Assembly (NCBI GenBank): GCA_012730105.1
Contig: JAAYBJ010000030.1
Span: 1-36,500, forward strand
Length of the DNA: 36,500 bases
From: Candidatus Hydrogenedentota bacterium
GTDB lineage: Bacteria > Hydrogenedentota > Hydrogenedentia > Hydrogenedentales > CAITNO01
Direction of reading: 5' to 3'
The first letter of the stretch is position 1. Each line of letters starts with the position of its first letter. Position numbers and translations under genes: made by a program. The notes below the pieces were generated by a model, which had not been told where the DNA came from, searched no databases, and saw nothing but the letters and a program-made list of their open reading frames with translations. Shown piece after piece: positions 16,587 through 24,534 of the stretch.

Positions 16587-17291
16587 TCAGACCATCCATG
16601 TCTCCAAACCGTAGGTGGCATCGGATTCGTGAACAGCATCGGTGCCCATGTCGGGATTCATTTTGTCCCAATACCATTTGGCCGGGTTTTCGAGGATGTA
16701 TTTTCGGATGCGGCATAGTTCCTGTTCATTGCGGATGATGTGTTCGTAATAATTGCGTTGCCATAATTTTCCGGGAAACGGCCGCCAATCAAATTGTTTT
16801 ACGCCGTCCATATATCGTTTCGTTGTCAGGGTTTTGAACCGTTGTACCACGTCCGGCAATGATAATTGCGTTGGGGCATTTTCCGTAGGGGCGCCCCCCT
16901 GTGGGCGCCCATTTTCATACGTTTGGGTTGGGCACCCACGGGGGGTTGGGCACCCACAGGGGGTTGGGCACCCACGGGGGGTTGGGCACCCACGGGGGGT
17001 TGGGCACCCACAGGGGGGTGCCCCTACGATGATGATAATTCCGTGGATATGGTTGGGCATAACCATGAATGCGTCTGTGTCGATGCCGGGATAATGGGTA
17101 CGAATCTCATTCCATGTCGTATGGATCATTTGGCCGGGGGCATTCAATTCCATTTCCGCATTCCTGATGTTCCCGAACAGGGGGATGCGTTTTTGGGTGC
17201 ACATGGTCACAAAATACGCGCCTGCGCGGGAATAATCGTACCCTTGTAATCGGATCGACCTGCGATGATGTTTCTCGGGGTCGTATGACAT
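16587..17291 (-). CDS. REP-associated tyrosine transposase (IS200/Y1-type HUH domain) with in-frame repeats
   Basis: 234 residues. Y1 HUH transposases nick single-stranded DNA through a tyrosine and process palindromic repeats. Seen here: an N-terminal RRSIRLQGYDYSRAGAYFVT motif typical of RAYTs, the metal-binding HUH motif H81-x-H83 in MPNHIHGI, and the likely catalytic tyrosine at 181 or 182 in LWQRNYYEHIIRNEQEL. Between these, residues about 90-137 consist of a low-complexity Cys-Pro-Thr-Pro-Arg-Gly repeat that is encoded by a palindromic DNA array. The repeat replaces a loop of normal RAYTs and keeps the frame because each unit is 18 bases. The ATG at 17291 has a modest AGGT upstream. No partner transposition gene is present. 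Confidence 0.85.
   Translation of the reverse strand: MSYDPEKHHRRSIRLQGYDYSRAGAYFVTMCTQKRIPLFGNIRNAEMELNAPGQMIHTTWNEIRTHYPGIDTDAFMVMPNHIHGIIIIVGAPPCGCPTPRGCPTPRGCPTPCGCPTPRGCPTQTYENGRPQGGAPTENAPTQLSLPDVVQRFKTLTTKRYMDGVKQFDWRPFPGKLWQRNYYEHIIRNEQELCRIRKYILENPAKWYWDKMNPDMGTDAVHESDATYGLETWMV
16885..17027. repeat. Palindromic array inside the RAYT gene: five 18-bp units within 26-bp inverted repeats
   Basis: The arms 16885-16910 (starting GTAGGGGCGCCCCCCTG) and 17002-17027 are inverted repeats of 26 bases with two mismatches. Inside lie five nearly identical tandem units of GGTTGGGCACCCACGGGG or its ACAGGG variant, at 16926-16943, 16944-16961, 16962-16979, 16980-16997 and 16998-17015. Each unit contains the mini-palindrome TGGG-CA-CCCA. 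The last unit overlaps the right arm. Similar GTAGGGGC...GCCCCTAC palindromes are, as far as I recall, dispersed repeats in several bacterial phyla. The array lies wholly within the coding frame. Confidence 0.85.
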
Positions 17292-17368
17292 GAAACCCTA
17301 CCTTTTATCGTCAACCGGCTTTTTCCGCGGGTTCACTATACCACGGTGTGTTATGTTCTCCGCCACAC

Positions 17369-17400
17369 AAAAAAACGGCGCGCCCTTTTGAGGCGCGCCG
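17369..17400 (-). terminator. Rho-independent terminator of the EF-G-like gene
   Basis: On the minus strand CGGCGCGCC (17400-17392) pairs perfectly with GGCGCGCCG (17384-17376) around the 7-base loop TCAAAAG, followed by seven Ts (17375-17369). It begins 21 bases after the stop codon of the EF-G-like gene. Confidence 0.9.
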
Positions 17401-17421
17401 TATGCGGTCTTGGGGTAAGAG

Positions 17422-19458
17422 TTATTCTTCTTCCACCCGTGATTTTTCGTAGGCGGCGATGATTTCCTTGGCGACGTGATCGGGTACTTCGTCGTAGTGG
17501 CTCAGTTTCAACTCGTAGCTGCCGCGGCCCTGGGTCATACTGCGCAGTTCCGTGGAATAACGCAGAATTTCCGCCTCGGGCACGTTGGCGCGGATGACCT
17601 GGCGGCCGCCGCCGACGGCGTCCATACCCAGGATGCGTCCGCGCCGGCTGTTCAGGTCGCCGTTGATGTCTCCCATGTATTCCTCGGGCACGGTCACGGC
17701 GATTTCCATGATGGGCTCGAGCAGGCAGGGCCTGGCTTCACGCACACCCTTCTGGATGGCCTTGGAAGCGGCCAGTTTGAAGGCCATTTCCGAAGAGTCC
17801 ACCGCGTGAAAAGAACCGAAGAACAGTTCCACGATGACGTCCACGACGGGATGGCCGCTGATGACGCCGCGTTCCAGCGCCTCGAACCCGCCCTTGTCCA
17901 CATGGGGAATATACTGCTTGGGCACAACGCCGCCGACGATGCTGTCGATGAACTGGTAGCCGGCGCCGCGTTCGTTGGGAGCGATGCGCAGGTGCACATC
18001 GCCGTACTGGCCGTGGCCGCCGCTCTGTTTCTTGTGCTTGCCCTGCACCTCCACCTTGGCCTTGATGGTTTCGCGGTAGGCCACCTTGGGAATGCCGGTT
18101 TCCGCTTCTACCTTGTATTTGCGCTGCATGCGGCTGAGCAGGATGTCCAGCTGCAGATCGCCCATGCCGCGGATGATGTGGTCGCCTGTGGCGGCATCGC
18201 GATAGTGCGAGAAGGTCGGGTCCTCTTCCGCCAGGCGGTTCAGGGCCTCGCCGATTTTGTCTTCATCAGAGCGGGACTTGGGCACGATGGCCAGTTTGAC
18301 CATGGCTTCCGGCAGTTCGATCATCGGCAGATGAAGAGTACAGCCGGGCGCGCCTATGGTGTCGCCGAAATGGGTGTTTTTGAGCTTGGTCATGGCAGCC
18401 AGGTCGCCCGGACCGACCGAGTCCACCTGTATTTGCTGTTTGCCGTTGACCAGGAAGAGTTTGCCGGTCCGCTCCTTTGTGTTAGTGGTAACGTTATAAA
18501 AATCAGTGTCCGACTTCAGGACGCCGCTTAACACGCGGAACAGGGTGAGATGGCCCACGAAGGGGTCGACCACCGAGCGAAACACCTGGCCGAGGAAAGG
18601 CCCGGCAGGATCAACGGCAACGGTAACTTCCGCACCGCTTTCATCCTTGGCGACGATCTTGCGTTCCAGCGGGCTGGGGAAGGACTCGGCGATGATATTG
18701 AGCAGCTCGTCAATACCTTTTTCCATGGAAACGCTTCCCGCGATTACGGGAATGATTTTGCCGCTGGTAATGCCTTTCTGCAGGCCCGACCGGAATTCCT
18801 CGGGAGAAAGTTCCAGGGTCTCCAAGAACTTTTCCATGAGGGCGTCGTCCGTTTCCGCCACGGCTTCAATGAGGGCTTCCTTGTAGGCGCCCGCTTCCGG
18901 CGGGAGGGAAGCCTCGTCGCCGGTGACGATATTCACCACGCCCGTAAGTCCGGCGCCTTCCCCGATGGGCACCACCATGGGCACGCAGTGGCGCCCGTAG
19001 GTATCCTGGAGCAGTTTAAGCGTTTCATCAAAATTGGTGTGTTCCCGGTCCAGCTTGTTGATAAAGAATGCGCGGGGCACATTGAAGCGTTCAGCATATT
19101 TCCAGGCGTTGTCCATGCCCACCTGCACGCCGGTGGACGCATCCACCACAATAATCACACCGTCCACGAGAGGCATGGAAGAGGCGACTTCGCCGAGGAA
19201 ATCCATGTAACCGGGGTGGTCGATGAGATGGATGCGGCCGCCTTTCCACTCGAGGTGGGCCAGCGCCATGGCGATACTGTGTTTACGTTCTATCTCTTCA
19301 TCGAGATAGTCGCACACGGTATTGCCGTCCTCAACCGCGCCCAGGCGGCCGGTCAGGCCCACCTTATGCAGGATATGTTCGACGAGCATCGTTTTGCCGA
19401 CGCCGCCGTGACCTACAATGCCGACATTGCGTACTTTCCCCGGTTCAATTGTTGCCAT
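17422..19458 (-). CDS. fusA: Elongation factor G-like GTPase (EF-G2 type)
   Basis: 678 residues, close to EF-G length. The order is: GTPase domain (G1 GHGGVGKT 16-23, G3 DHPGYMDF 80-87, G4 NKLD 134-137), a beta-barrel domain II, domains III-IV (YRETIKAKVEVQGKHKKQSGGHGQYGDVHL, seen through its QSGGHGQYGDV core) and a C-terminal domain V (GRGSYELKLSHYDEVP). In classical EF-G, G1 is GHIDAGKT and G3 is DTPGHVDF; here the catalytic histidine of G3 is Tyr84. That pattern matches the EF-G2 branch (as in Thermus TTHA1498), whose role in translocation is less certain. GGAGG lies 7 bases before the ATG. The gene has its own promoter and terminator, so it is probably monocistronic. The symbol reflects the family; it may be a paralogue of a canonical fusA elsewhere. 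Confidence 0.88.
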   Translation of the reverse strand: MATIEPGKVRNVGIVGHGGVGKTMLVEHILHKVGLTGRLGAVEDGNTVCDYLDEEIERKHSIAMALAHLEWKGGRIHLIDHPGYMDFLGEVASSMPLVDGVIIVVDASTGVQVGMDNAWKYAERFNVPRAFFINKLDREHTNFDETLKLLQDTYGRHCVPMVVPIGEGAGLTGVVNIVTGDEASLPPEAGAYKEALIEAVAETDDALMEKFLETLELSPEEFRSGLQKGITSGKIIPVIAGSVSMEKGIDELLNIIAESFPSPLERKIVAKDESGAEVTVAVDPAGPFLGQVFRSVVDPFVGHLTLFRVLSGVLKSDTDFYNVTTNTKERTGKLFLVNGKQQIQVDSVGPGDLAAMTKLKNTHFGDTIGAPGCTLHLPMIELPEAMVKLAIVPKSRSDEDKIGEALNRLAEEDPTFSHYRDAATGDHIIRGMGDLQLDILLSRMQRKYKVEAETGIPKVAYRETIKAKVEVQGKHKKQSGGHGQYGDVHLRIAPNERGAGYQFIDSIVGGVVPKQYIPHVDKGGFEALERGVISGHPVVDVIVELFFGSFHAVDSSEMAFKLAASKAIQKGVREARPCLLEPIMEIAVTVPEEYMGDINGDLNSRRGRILGMDAVGGGRQVIRANVPEAEILRYSTELRSMTQGRGSYELKLSHYDEVPDHVAKEIIAAYEKSRVEEE

Positions 19459-19563
19459 GAAAAAACCTCCGGCACAGGTTTTGTCCGGTATGCGGACAGG
19501 ATGGTGTTACTGTAATACCCAAATGAAAAAAGAGAAGCGCTGACAGGAGTGTCAGGACTCGCT

Positions 19564-19593
19564 AGTATACCCTTAATACGTTGGTATCCTCAA
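19564..19593 (-). promoter_or_regulatory. Candidate sigma-70 promoter for the EF-G-like gene
   Basis: On the minus strand TTGAGG (19593-19588) and TATACT (19569-19564) are separated by 18 bases. The start would fall near 19557, about 100 bases before the start codon. A small palindrome CTGACA-CTCC-TGTCAG follows at about 19550-19535 and could be an operator. It sits in the 167-bp gap after hydC. Confidence 0.4.
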
Positions 19594-19625
19594 ATTAACA
19601 CCGGGCGGGGCTGCGCGCTGGATGT

Positions 19626-20183
19626 TCAGTCCCCGTTCTGCCGGTCTTCCCGCTGCGCCTGCAACACATGCTTTTCGAGCAACGCGGGCACCTGGTCGGG
19701 GGTCATATCTCCGAAAATCCGGTCTTCTATCATGATGACCGGCGCCAGCCCACAGGTGCCGAGGCACCGGGTTCCTTCCAGGGAGAAGAGGCCGTCCCTG
19801 GTGGTCTCGCCGAAATGAATCCCTAATTCTTCACACAACCGATCGGCCACGCGTTCCGCCCCCTTTACATAGCAGGCGGTGCCGAGGCACACATTGATGA
19901 CAAAACGGCCGCGCGGCTCCAGCCGGAAGAAATGGTAGAAGGTGGCTACCCCGGTTACCTTGGACGCGGGCACCTGTAACAACTGGGCCACGGCATCCAT
20001 CTGCTCCCGGCCCAGGTATCCGAAATGGGCCTGCACCTTGTGCAGCACGCCGATCAGGTGGCTGGAAGCATGGGCATCTTGGGCGCATGTTTCAATATAG
20101 GCCACAATTTCAGGCGTCAGGGCCTCAATGCTGCGGCGACGCACTTCTTCCCGGTTGTTGGTGGCGGTGGTAACAGGCATCAT
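19626..20183 (-). CDS. hydC: [FeFe] hydrogenase subunit HydC, NuoE-like [2Fe-2S] protein
   Basis: 185 residues. This is the smallest subunit of the trimeric NAD-linked hydrogenase and carries electrons between the flavin subunit and the other clusters. A helical N-terminus (about 20-85, ending VTGVATFYHFF) is followed by a thioredoxin-like fold that binds [2Fe-2S] through C99 and C104 (VCLGTACY) and C140 and C144 (CLGTCGLAP), the NuoE/HndA pattern. The ATG-ATG start at 20183 overlaps the stop of hydA by three to four bases, and GAGAGGA lies 6 bases upstream, so translation is coupled. It is the last gene of the hydBAC operon. Either of the two ATGs may be used. Confidence 0.9.
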   Translation of the reverse strand: MMPVTTATNNREEVRRRSIEALTPEIVAYIETCAQDAHASSHLIGVLHKVQAHFGYLGREQMDAVAQLLQVPASKVTGVATFYHFFRLEPRGRFVINVCLGTACYVKGAERVADRLCEELGIHFGETTRDGLFSLEGTRCLGTCGLAPVIMIEDRIFGDMTPDQVPALLEKHVLQAQREDRQNGD

Positions 20184-21949
20184 CGTATTCCTCTCGGCAA
20201 TCTGGGCTGGTAGCGGGTGTGGAGCAGTTTGTGCGCCTTGTCCCCGCCGGGAGTGCCCAGGTAGTCTGTATACAATTTCTTGATGGCCGGATTATGATTG
20301 GAACTCCGCACGGTCTTGGCCCCGTCAATGCTGTAGAGGGCTTCTGCGCGTTTGGCGAGCAGCCGTTTGTCAAAGATACGGTAGCCTTCCGGGGGATAGG
20401 GCTGGCCGCCGCCGCCGATACACCCGCCGGGACAGGCCATCACCTCGATAATGTGAAACTCCTTCTCGCCGCTGAGTACGGCGTCCAGGAGTGTTTTCGC
20501 GTTGGTCAGTCCGTTGGCGACGCCCACGCGCAGGGTAAGTTGGTCGTTTACCTTCAGTTCCCGTTCGCGCAGCCCTTCCACGGCCCGCACGTCGGCAAAT
20601 TCCATGGTTTCAGGCGGCGCGCCGGTGATCTTTTCGACCGCCATGCGCAGGGCGGCTTCCATGACACCGCCGGTCGTGCCGAAAATGTCGGCTGCGCCGG
20701 AAGATTCACCCAGGGGCGAGTCGAAACTTCCGTCGGGAAGGGCGGCCAGGTTGATGCCGTAATTTTTGATCATCCAGGTGAGTTCCCGGGTGGTCAGCAC
20801 GGCATCCGTTTCGGGGAGTCCGTCCGCGGTGCGCAATTCGGGCCGGCGCGATTCGAATTTCTTAGCGGTGCAGGGCATGATGCCCACTACGAAGATATCC
20901 TTGGGGTCAATCCCCGTCTGTTCCGCGTAATAGCTTTTCAGCAACGAGGACATCATGGCCATGGGTGAGCGGCAGGTCGACGCGTAGGGAATGAGTTCCG
21001 GGTAAAATTTTTCAAGGAAATTGACCCAGCCGGGGGAGCAGCTGGTCAGCAGGGGTAGGCGCTCGCCCTTTTGAAAACGGTTCAGAAATTCCGTCGCCTC
21101 TTCCACGATGGTCAAATCCGCCGTGAAGTTGGTGTCGAAGACCCGGTCAAAGCCGAGGCGCCGCAGCGCCGTCACCAGTTTGCCCGTGGCGGGGGTGCCC
21201 AGGGCCATGCCGAAACCTTCGCCGATGGTGGCGCGGATGGCGGGGGCCGTCTGGGCCACCACATGTTTTTTAGGATCGGCCAGCGCTTTCCACACCGCTT
21301 CCGTGTTGTCGTGTTCCGTAAACGCCGCCGTCGGGCAGGCGGCGATGCACTGGCCGCACTGGATGCAGACGGAGCCGTCCATGTTGTCGTTGTGGGCCGG
21401 GCTGACCACGGTCGTGAAGCCGCGCCCCTGCTGGCTGAGGTTATGCACGCCCTGCACTTCCTCACAGGTGCGCACACAGCGGCCGCATAGGATGCATTTT
21501 TCCGGGTTCCGGTCTACTGCGCTGCCGTCCTCCTCGATGGGAAAGCGCTTGCGTTCCCCGGCAAAAAGGCGTTCCCGTACCCCGGTGGCGTAGGCCACGT
21601 TTTGCAGTTCGCAGTTGCCGTCCCGGTCACAGGTCAGACAGGCCCGGGGATGATTGTCCAGCAGGAGTTCGACGATGTCGCGCCGCGCCTGCCGGATTGC
21701 GGGGCTGTTGGTCTGCACTTCCATGCCTTCCCACACGTTGACGGAACAGGAAGCCATATAGAAGGGGACACCCTTGACTTCGACGATACATACCCTGCAC
21801 GAACCCTGCATGCTCAGGTCGGGGTGGTAACAGAGCCTGGGTATCTTGATGCCTAGCTGTGTTTCCGCAGCCGCCATAATGGTCGTGTCTTTCGGCACGG
21901 TGACCTTTACATCGTCTATGGTAAGGGTTACCATTTGTTCCTGGGTCAT
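20180..21949 (-). CDS. hydA: [FeFe] hydrogenase catalytic subunit HydA (NAD-linked, multimeric type)
   Basis: 589 residues. It produces or oxidises H2 at the H-cluster. Domains: plant-type [2Fe-2S] (C40, C51, C54, C68); His-ligated [4Fe-4S] (H100, C104, C107, C113); two-cluster ferredoxin domain (C152/155/158/162 and C195/198/201/205); and the H-domain from about 220 to 570. H-cluster motifs are L1 TSCSPGW (302-308), L2 MPCTAKKFE (358-366) and L3 EVMACPGGCIGGGGQP (502-517). L1 has Ser305 where the best-known enzymes have a second Cys (TSCCPGW). The C-terminus (LYTDYLGTPGGDKAHKLLHT) is canonical. Together with hydB and hydC this fits a bifurcating or NAD(P)-dependent hydrogenase. The maturases HydE, HydF and HydG are not in this window. 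Confidence 0.93.
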   Translation of the reverse strand: MTQEQMVTLTIDDVKVTVPKDTTIMAAAETQLGIKIPRLCYHPDLSMQGSCRVCIVEVKGVPFYMASCSVNVWEGMEVQTNSPAIRQARRDIVELLLDNHPRACLTCDRDGNCELQNVAYATGVRERLFAGERKRFPIEEDGSAVDRNPEKCILCGRCVRTCEEVQGVHNLSQQGRGFTTVVSPAHNDNMDGSVCIQCGQCIAACPTAAFTEHDNTEAVWKALADPKKHVVAQTAPAIRATIGEGFGMALGTPATGKLVTALRRLGFDRVFDTNFTADLTIVEEATEFLNRFQKGERLPLLTSCSPGWVNFLEKFYPELIPYASTCRSPMAMMSSLLKSYYAEQTGIDPKDIFVVGIMPCTAKKFESRRPELRTADGLPETDAVLTTRELTWMIKNYGINLAALPDGSFDSPLGESSGAADIFGTTGGVMEAALRMAVEKITGAPPETMEFADVRAVEGLRERELKVNDQLTLRVGVANGLTNAKTLLDAVLSGEKEFHIIEVMACPGGCIGGGGQPYPPEGYRIFDKRLLAKRAEALYSIDGAKTVRSSNHNPAIKKLYTDYLGTPGGDKAHKLLHTRYQPRLPRGIR

Positions 21950-21992
21950 TGTTTTACCTTTATCATCAGAACCCCGGGGGGCCCGTGTTCCG

Positions 21993-24173
21993 TTACTGTC
22001 TGGCTACCGCGTCAAAGCGGCACACTTCAAAGCATCGGCCGCACTTGATGCATCTGGACTGGTCGATGACATGATTTTCCTTGCGCGCGCCGGCAATGCA
22101 GCCGACCGGGCAATTGCGCGCGCACATGGTGCAGCCCACACATTTTTCCGGGATAATTTCGTAGTGAACAAGAGCCTTGCACTTGTGTGCCGGGCACTTC
22201 TTTTCCAGCACATGCGCCTCGTATTCATGACGGAAATATTTCAGGGTGCTCAATACCGGGTTGGGCGCGGCGCGTCCGAGACCGCACAGAGAACTTTTTT
22301 TCACCAGGTCGGCGAGCCGCTCCAGCTTCTCCAAGTCAGCCGGTTCACCTTTCCCTTCTGTGATACGCTCCAGAATTTCAAGCATGCGCTTGGTGCCTTC
22401 ACGGCAGGGGGTGCATTTGCCGCAGGACTCGTCCTGGCAGAAGGCCATGAAGAACTTGGCCACGTCCACCATACAATCGTCCTCGTCCAGCACGATCATG
22501 CCGCCGCTGCCCATGATGGAGCCCAGTTTGCCCAGTGTATCGAAATCGATGGGCGTGTCCAGGAACTCCTCGGGAATGACGCCTCCGGCGGGTCCGCCGG
22601 TCTGCACCGCTTTGAGGGTTTTCTTTTTCGGAACGCCGCCGCCGATGTTGTATACGACCTGCCGCAGTGAGGTGCCCATGGGCACCTCGACCAGGCCCGT
22701 ATGGTTGACCTTGCCCGCCAGGGCGAACACCTTGGTGCCGCCGCTGTTTTCCAGGCCCATGGTCCGGAACCAATCGCTGCCGTAGACCAGTATGGCCGGC
22801 ACATTCGCGAAGGTTTCCACATTATTAATTACTGTGGGCTTGCCCCACAGGCCGCTGTCCGTGGGATAGGGCGGCCGGATACGGGGCTGGCCGCGTTCGC
22901 CCTCGATGGAATGAATGAGCGCCGTTTCCTCACCGCATACAAAGGCGCCGGCGCCCAGCCGGATTTCCAGATCCATGCTGAAACCGCTGCCGAGAATATT
23001 GTCGCCCAGCAGTCCGTTTTCCCGGCACGCCGCAAGGGCGTTTTCGATGCGCCGGATGGCCAGCGGGTATTCGGCGCGCACATAGAAAAAGCCCCGGCTC
23101 GCGCCGATGGCGTAGCCACCGATCAACATGCCCTCGATAACGCTGAAGGGGTCCGATTCCAGCATGCTCCGGTCCATAAACGCGCCCGGATCGCCTTCAT
23201 CGGCATTGCAGATGAGGTAACGGGTGGTTTCCGTGTTTTCCCGGCCCGCCTTCCATTTAAGCCCGGTGGGATAGCCGCCGCCGCCGCGACCGCGCAGTTT
23301 AGACTTTGTGATTTCATCGATAACCCAGTCGGGGTCGCCCTTGGCCAGCGCCTGGGCCAGTGCGCTGAACCCGTGGTACCGGATATATTCATGAATGCTT
23401 TCCGGGTCGACTATGCCGGCGTTTCGCAGGGCGATGCGGTTTTGTTGATTGAAGAAAGCCACATCACCGTAGCGGTCGAAAAAACGGACGCTGATGGATT
23501 CCTCCTTGCAGCGCAGACTATCCACGATCCGGCCGCCGGCCAGGTGTTCCCGGGCGATCCGTTCCACGTCGGCCCGATCCTTGATGAAATAAATCACGTT
23601 TTCCGGGCGCACCAGTATGCAGTTCGTGCCGGTGTTCTTGCGCATTGTGCAGAAGCCCATACCGCCCGCCTGGGTGAGGGCCACGGCATCCTCGTCCACG
23701 CCGGCCTTCTCCATCTCCTCCCGGAACCAGTCGCCGAGATCACTGCAGGAGGTGTTGCCGCAATGGCGCGCTTCGCAGAGAATCACTTGCCGCTGCATGG
23801 GGGCCGCGCTCTTTTCGAGCGCCGCGCCAGCCACCACTTCTCCACCCTGAATATGACGGGTGAATATTTCATGGGCTATGTCCCGGGTAACCTTCTGGTA
23901 CAGGACCGGCATTTTGTCCGGCATCAGCACGCCTACAATCGGTTCCCGGCTGCAACGTCCCGTGCAGCCTACATGATGCAGCTGTATGTCTTCACGGCCG
24001 GAAGTGCGAATATTCCGTTCAAATTCCTTCCACACTTCCGTGGCGCCCGCCGCGTTTTCACAGGTGGCAGAACCCACCTGGATAATAATCTTGGAAGACA
24101 GGCCGAGCGTGTCGCAGGCGGCTTGGGCGGTTTCACATAGTGCCGCGTAACGGCTGGAAATATCTTTTCCCAT
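21993..24173 (-). CDS. hydB: [FeFe] hydrogenase subunit HydB, NuoF-like flavoprotein with tandem thioredoxin-like domains
   Basis: 726 residues. It exchanges electrons between NAD(H), via FMN, and the hydrogenase, probably with bifurcation to ferredoxin. Domains: first thioredoxin-like [2Fe-2S] domain (about 1-115; C38, C70, C74); a second such domain (about 127-215; C133, C138, C143, C175, C185); NuoF core with the FMN/NADH loop GRGGGGYPTGLKW (295-307) and ICNADEGDPGAF; the N3-type [4Fe-4S] site C584, C587, C590 and C630; and a C-terminal two-cluster ferredoxin (C678/681/684/688 and C708/711/714/718). It is longer than the usual 540-640 residues because of the second thioredoxin-like domain. 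It is first in the operon, with 43 bases to hydA. AAGGAG lies rather far (about 14 bases) before the ATG; no better in-frame start was seen. Confidence 0.92.
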   Translation of the reverse strand: MGKDISSRYAALCETAQAACDTLGLSSKIIIQVGSATCENAAGATEVWKEFERNIRTSGREDIQLHHVGCTGRCSREPIVGVLMPDKMPVLYQKVTRDIAHEIFTRHIQGGEVVAGAALEKSAAPMQRQVILCEARHCGNTSCSDLGDWFREEMEKAGVDEDAVALTQAGGMGFCTMRKNTGTNCILVRPENVIYFIKDRADVERIAREHLAGGRIVDSLRCKEESISVRFFDRYGDVAFFNQQNRIALRNAGIVDPESIHEYIRYHGFSALAQALAKGDPDWVIDEITKSKLRGRGGGGYPTGLKWKAGRENTETTRYLICNADEGDPGAFMDRSMLESDPFSVIEGMLIGGYAIGASRGFFYVRAEYPLAIRRIENALAACRENGLLGDNILGSGFSMDLEIRLGAGAFVCGEETALIHSIEGERGQPRIRPPYPTDSGLWGKPTVINNVETFANVPAILVYGSDWFRTMGLENSGGTKVFALAGKVNHTGLVEVPMGTSLRQVVYNIGGGVPKKKTLKAVQTGGPAGGVIPEEFLDTPIDFDTLGKLGSIMGSGGMIVLDEDDCMVDVAKFFMAFCQDESCGKCTPCREGTKRMLEILERITEGKGEPADLEKLERLADLVKKSSLCGLGRAAPNPVLSTLKYFRHEYEAHVLEKKCPAHKCKALVHYEIIPEKCVGCTMCARNCPVGCIAGARKENHVIDQSRCIKCGRCFEVCRFDAVARQ

Positions 24174-24313
24174 AGAGGTTTCAAGGGCTCCTTAGTCATA
24201 ATTCCCTGTTAGCTGCGGTTACATGGCAAGGTGGCAATAAAATCCTTTATCCTGCCGGTTTTTTCACTACCATGGAGACACGTATAACACGCATGCAGCG
24301 CGGGGAGAGATTT

Positions 24314-24341
24314 TGTATAGTATATCGGATATTCGAGGCAA
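24314..24341 (-). promoter_or_regulatory. Candidate promoter for the hyd operon
   Basis: On the minus strand TTGCCT (24341-24336) and TATACA (24319-24314) are 16 bases apart, about 140 bases before hydB. An overlapping TATACT six bases upstream is an alternative -10. The match is moderate. Confidence 0.35.
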
Positions 24342-24439
24342 AAAGAAAGCAGAAAAGCGAAAACGCAGGGTATTCATCCCGTTATTCTAATCCTGAGAAC
24401 TTGGCATATTCTTGCCGCTCACTCAAATCTGCCAATAAT

Positions 24440-24469
24440 TTGCATTTTTAATGTCTGCTCATGTATAAG
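24440..24469 (+). promoter_or_regulatory. Candidate promoter for the acyl-CoA-binding protein gene
   Basis: TTGCAT (24440-24445) and TATAAG (24464-24469) are 18 bases apart, in AT-rich DNA between the divergent hyd operon and this gene. The start would fall near 24476, leaving a leader of about 60 bases. Confidence 0.35.
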
Positions 24470-24534
24470 AACAAACAGTATTCTAAACTTATGTTAATTG
24501 TGGGTATTAAATGGTAAAGAAGAGGAGGTTCACC

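Noticed and set aside
16926-17015. Short regular repeats that could suggest a CRISPR array
   Set aside because: Units are 18 bp, directly tandem without spacers, and lie inside a transposase coding frame; no cas gene is present.
16866-17249. Plus-strand frame with a WAPTGG repeat
   Set aside because: The repeat is just the other reading of the 18-bp units; the minus-strand RAYT has the HUH and tyrosine motifs.
17476-18531. 351-residue open frame antisense to the EF-G-like gene
   Set aside because: His/Ala/Val-rich composition typical of antisense shadows; the minus-strand gene has all EF-G motifs.
22701-24140. 479-residue open frame antisense to hydB
   Set aside because: No motif and no ribosome-binding site; the minus-strand frame has complete cluster ligands.
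23969-24199. 76-residue minus-strand frame starting just before hydB (MTKEPLKPLWEK...)
   Set aside because: It overlaps hydB in another frame, and its apparent start region is better read as the hydB leader with its ribosome-binding site.
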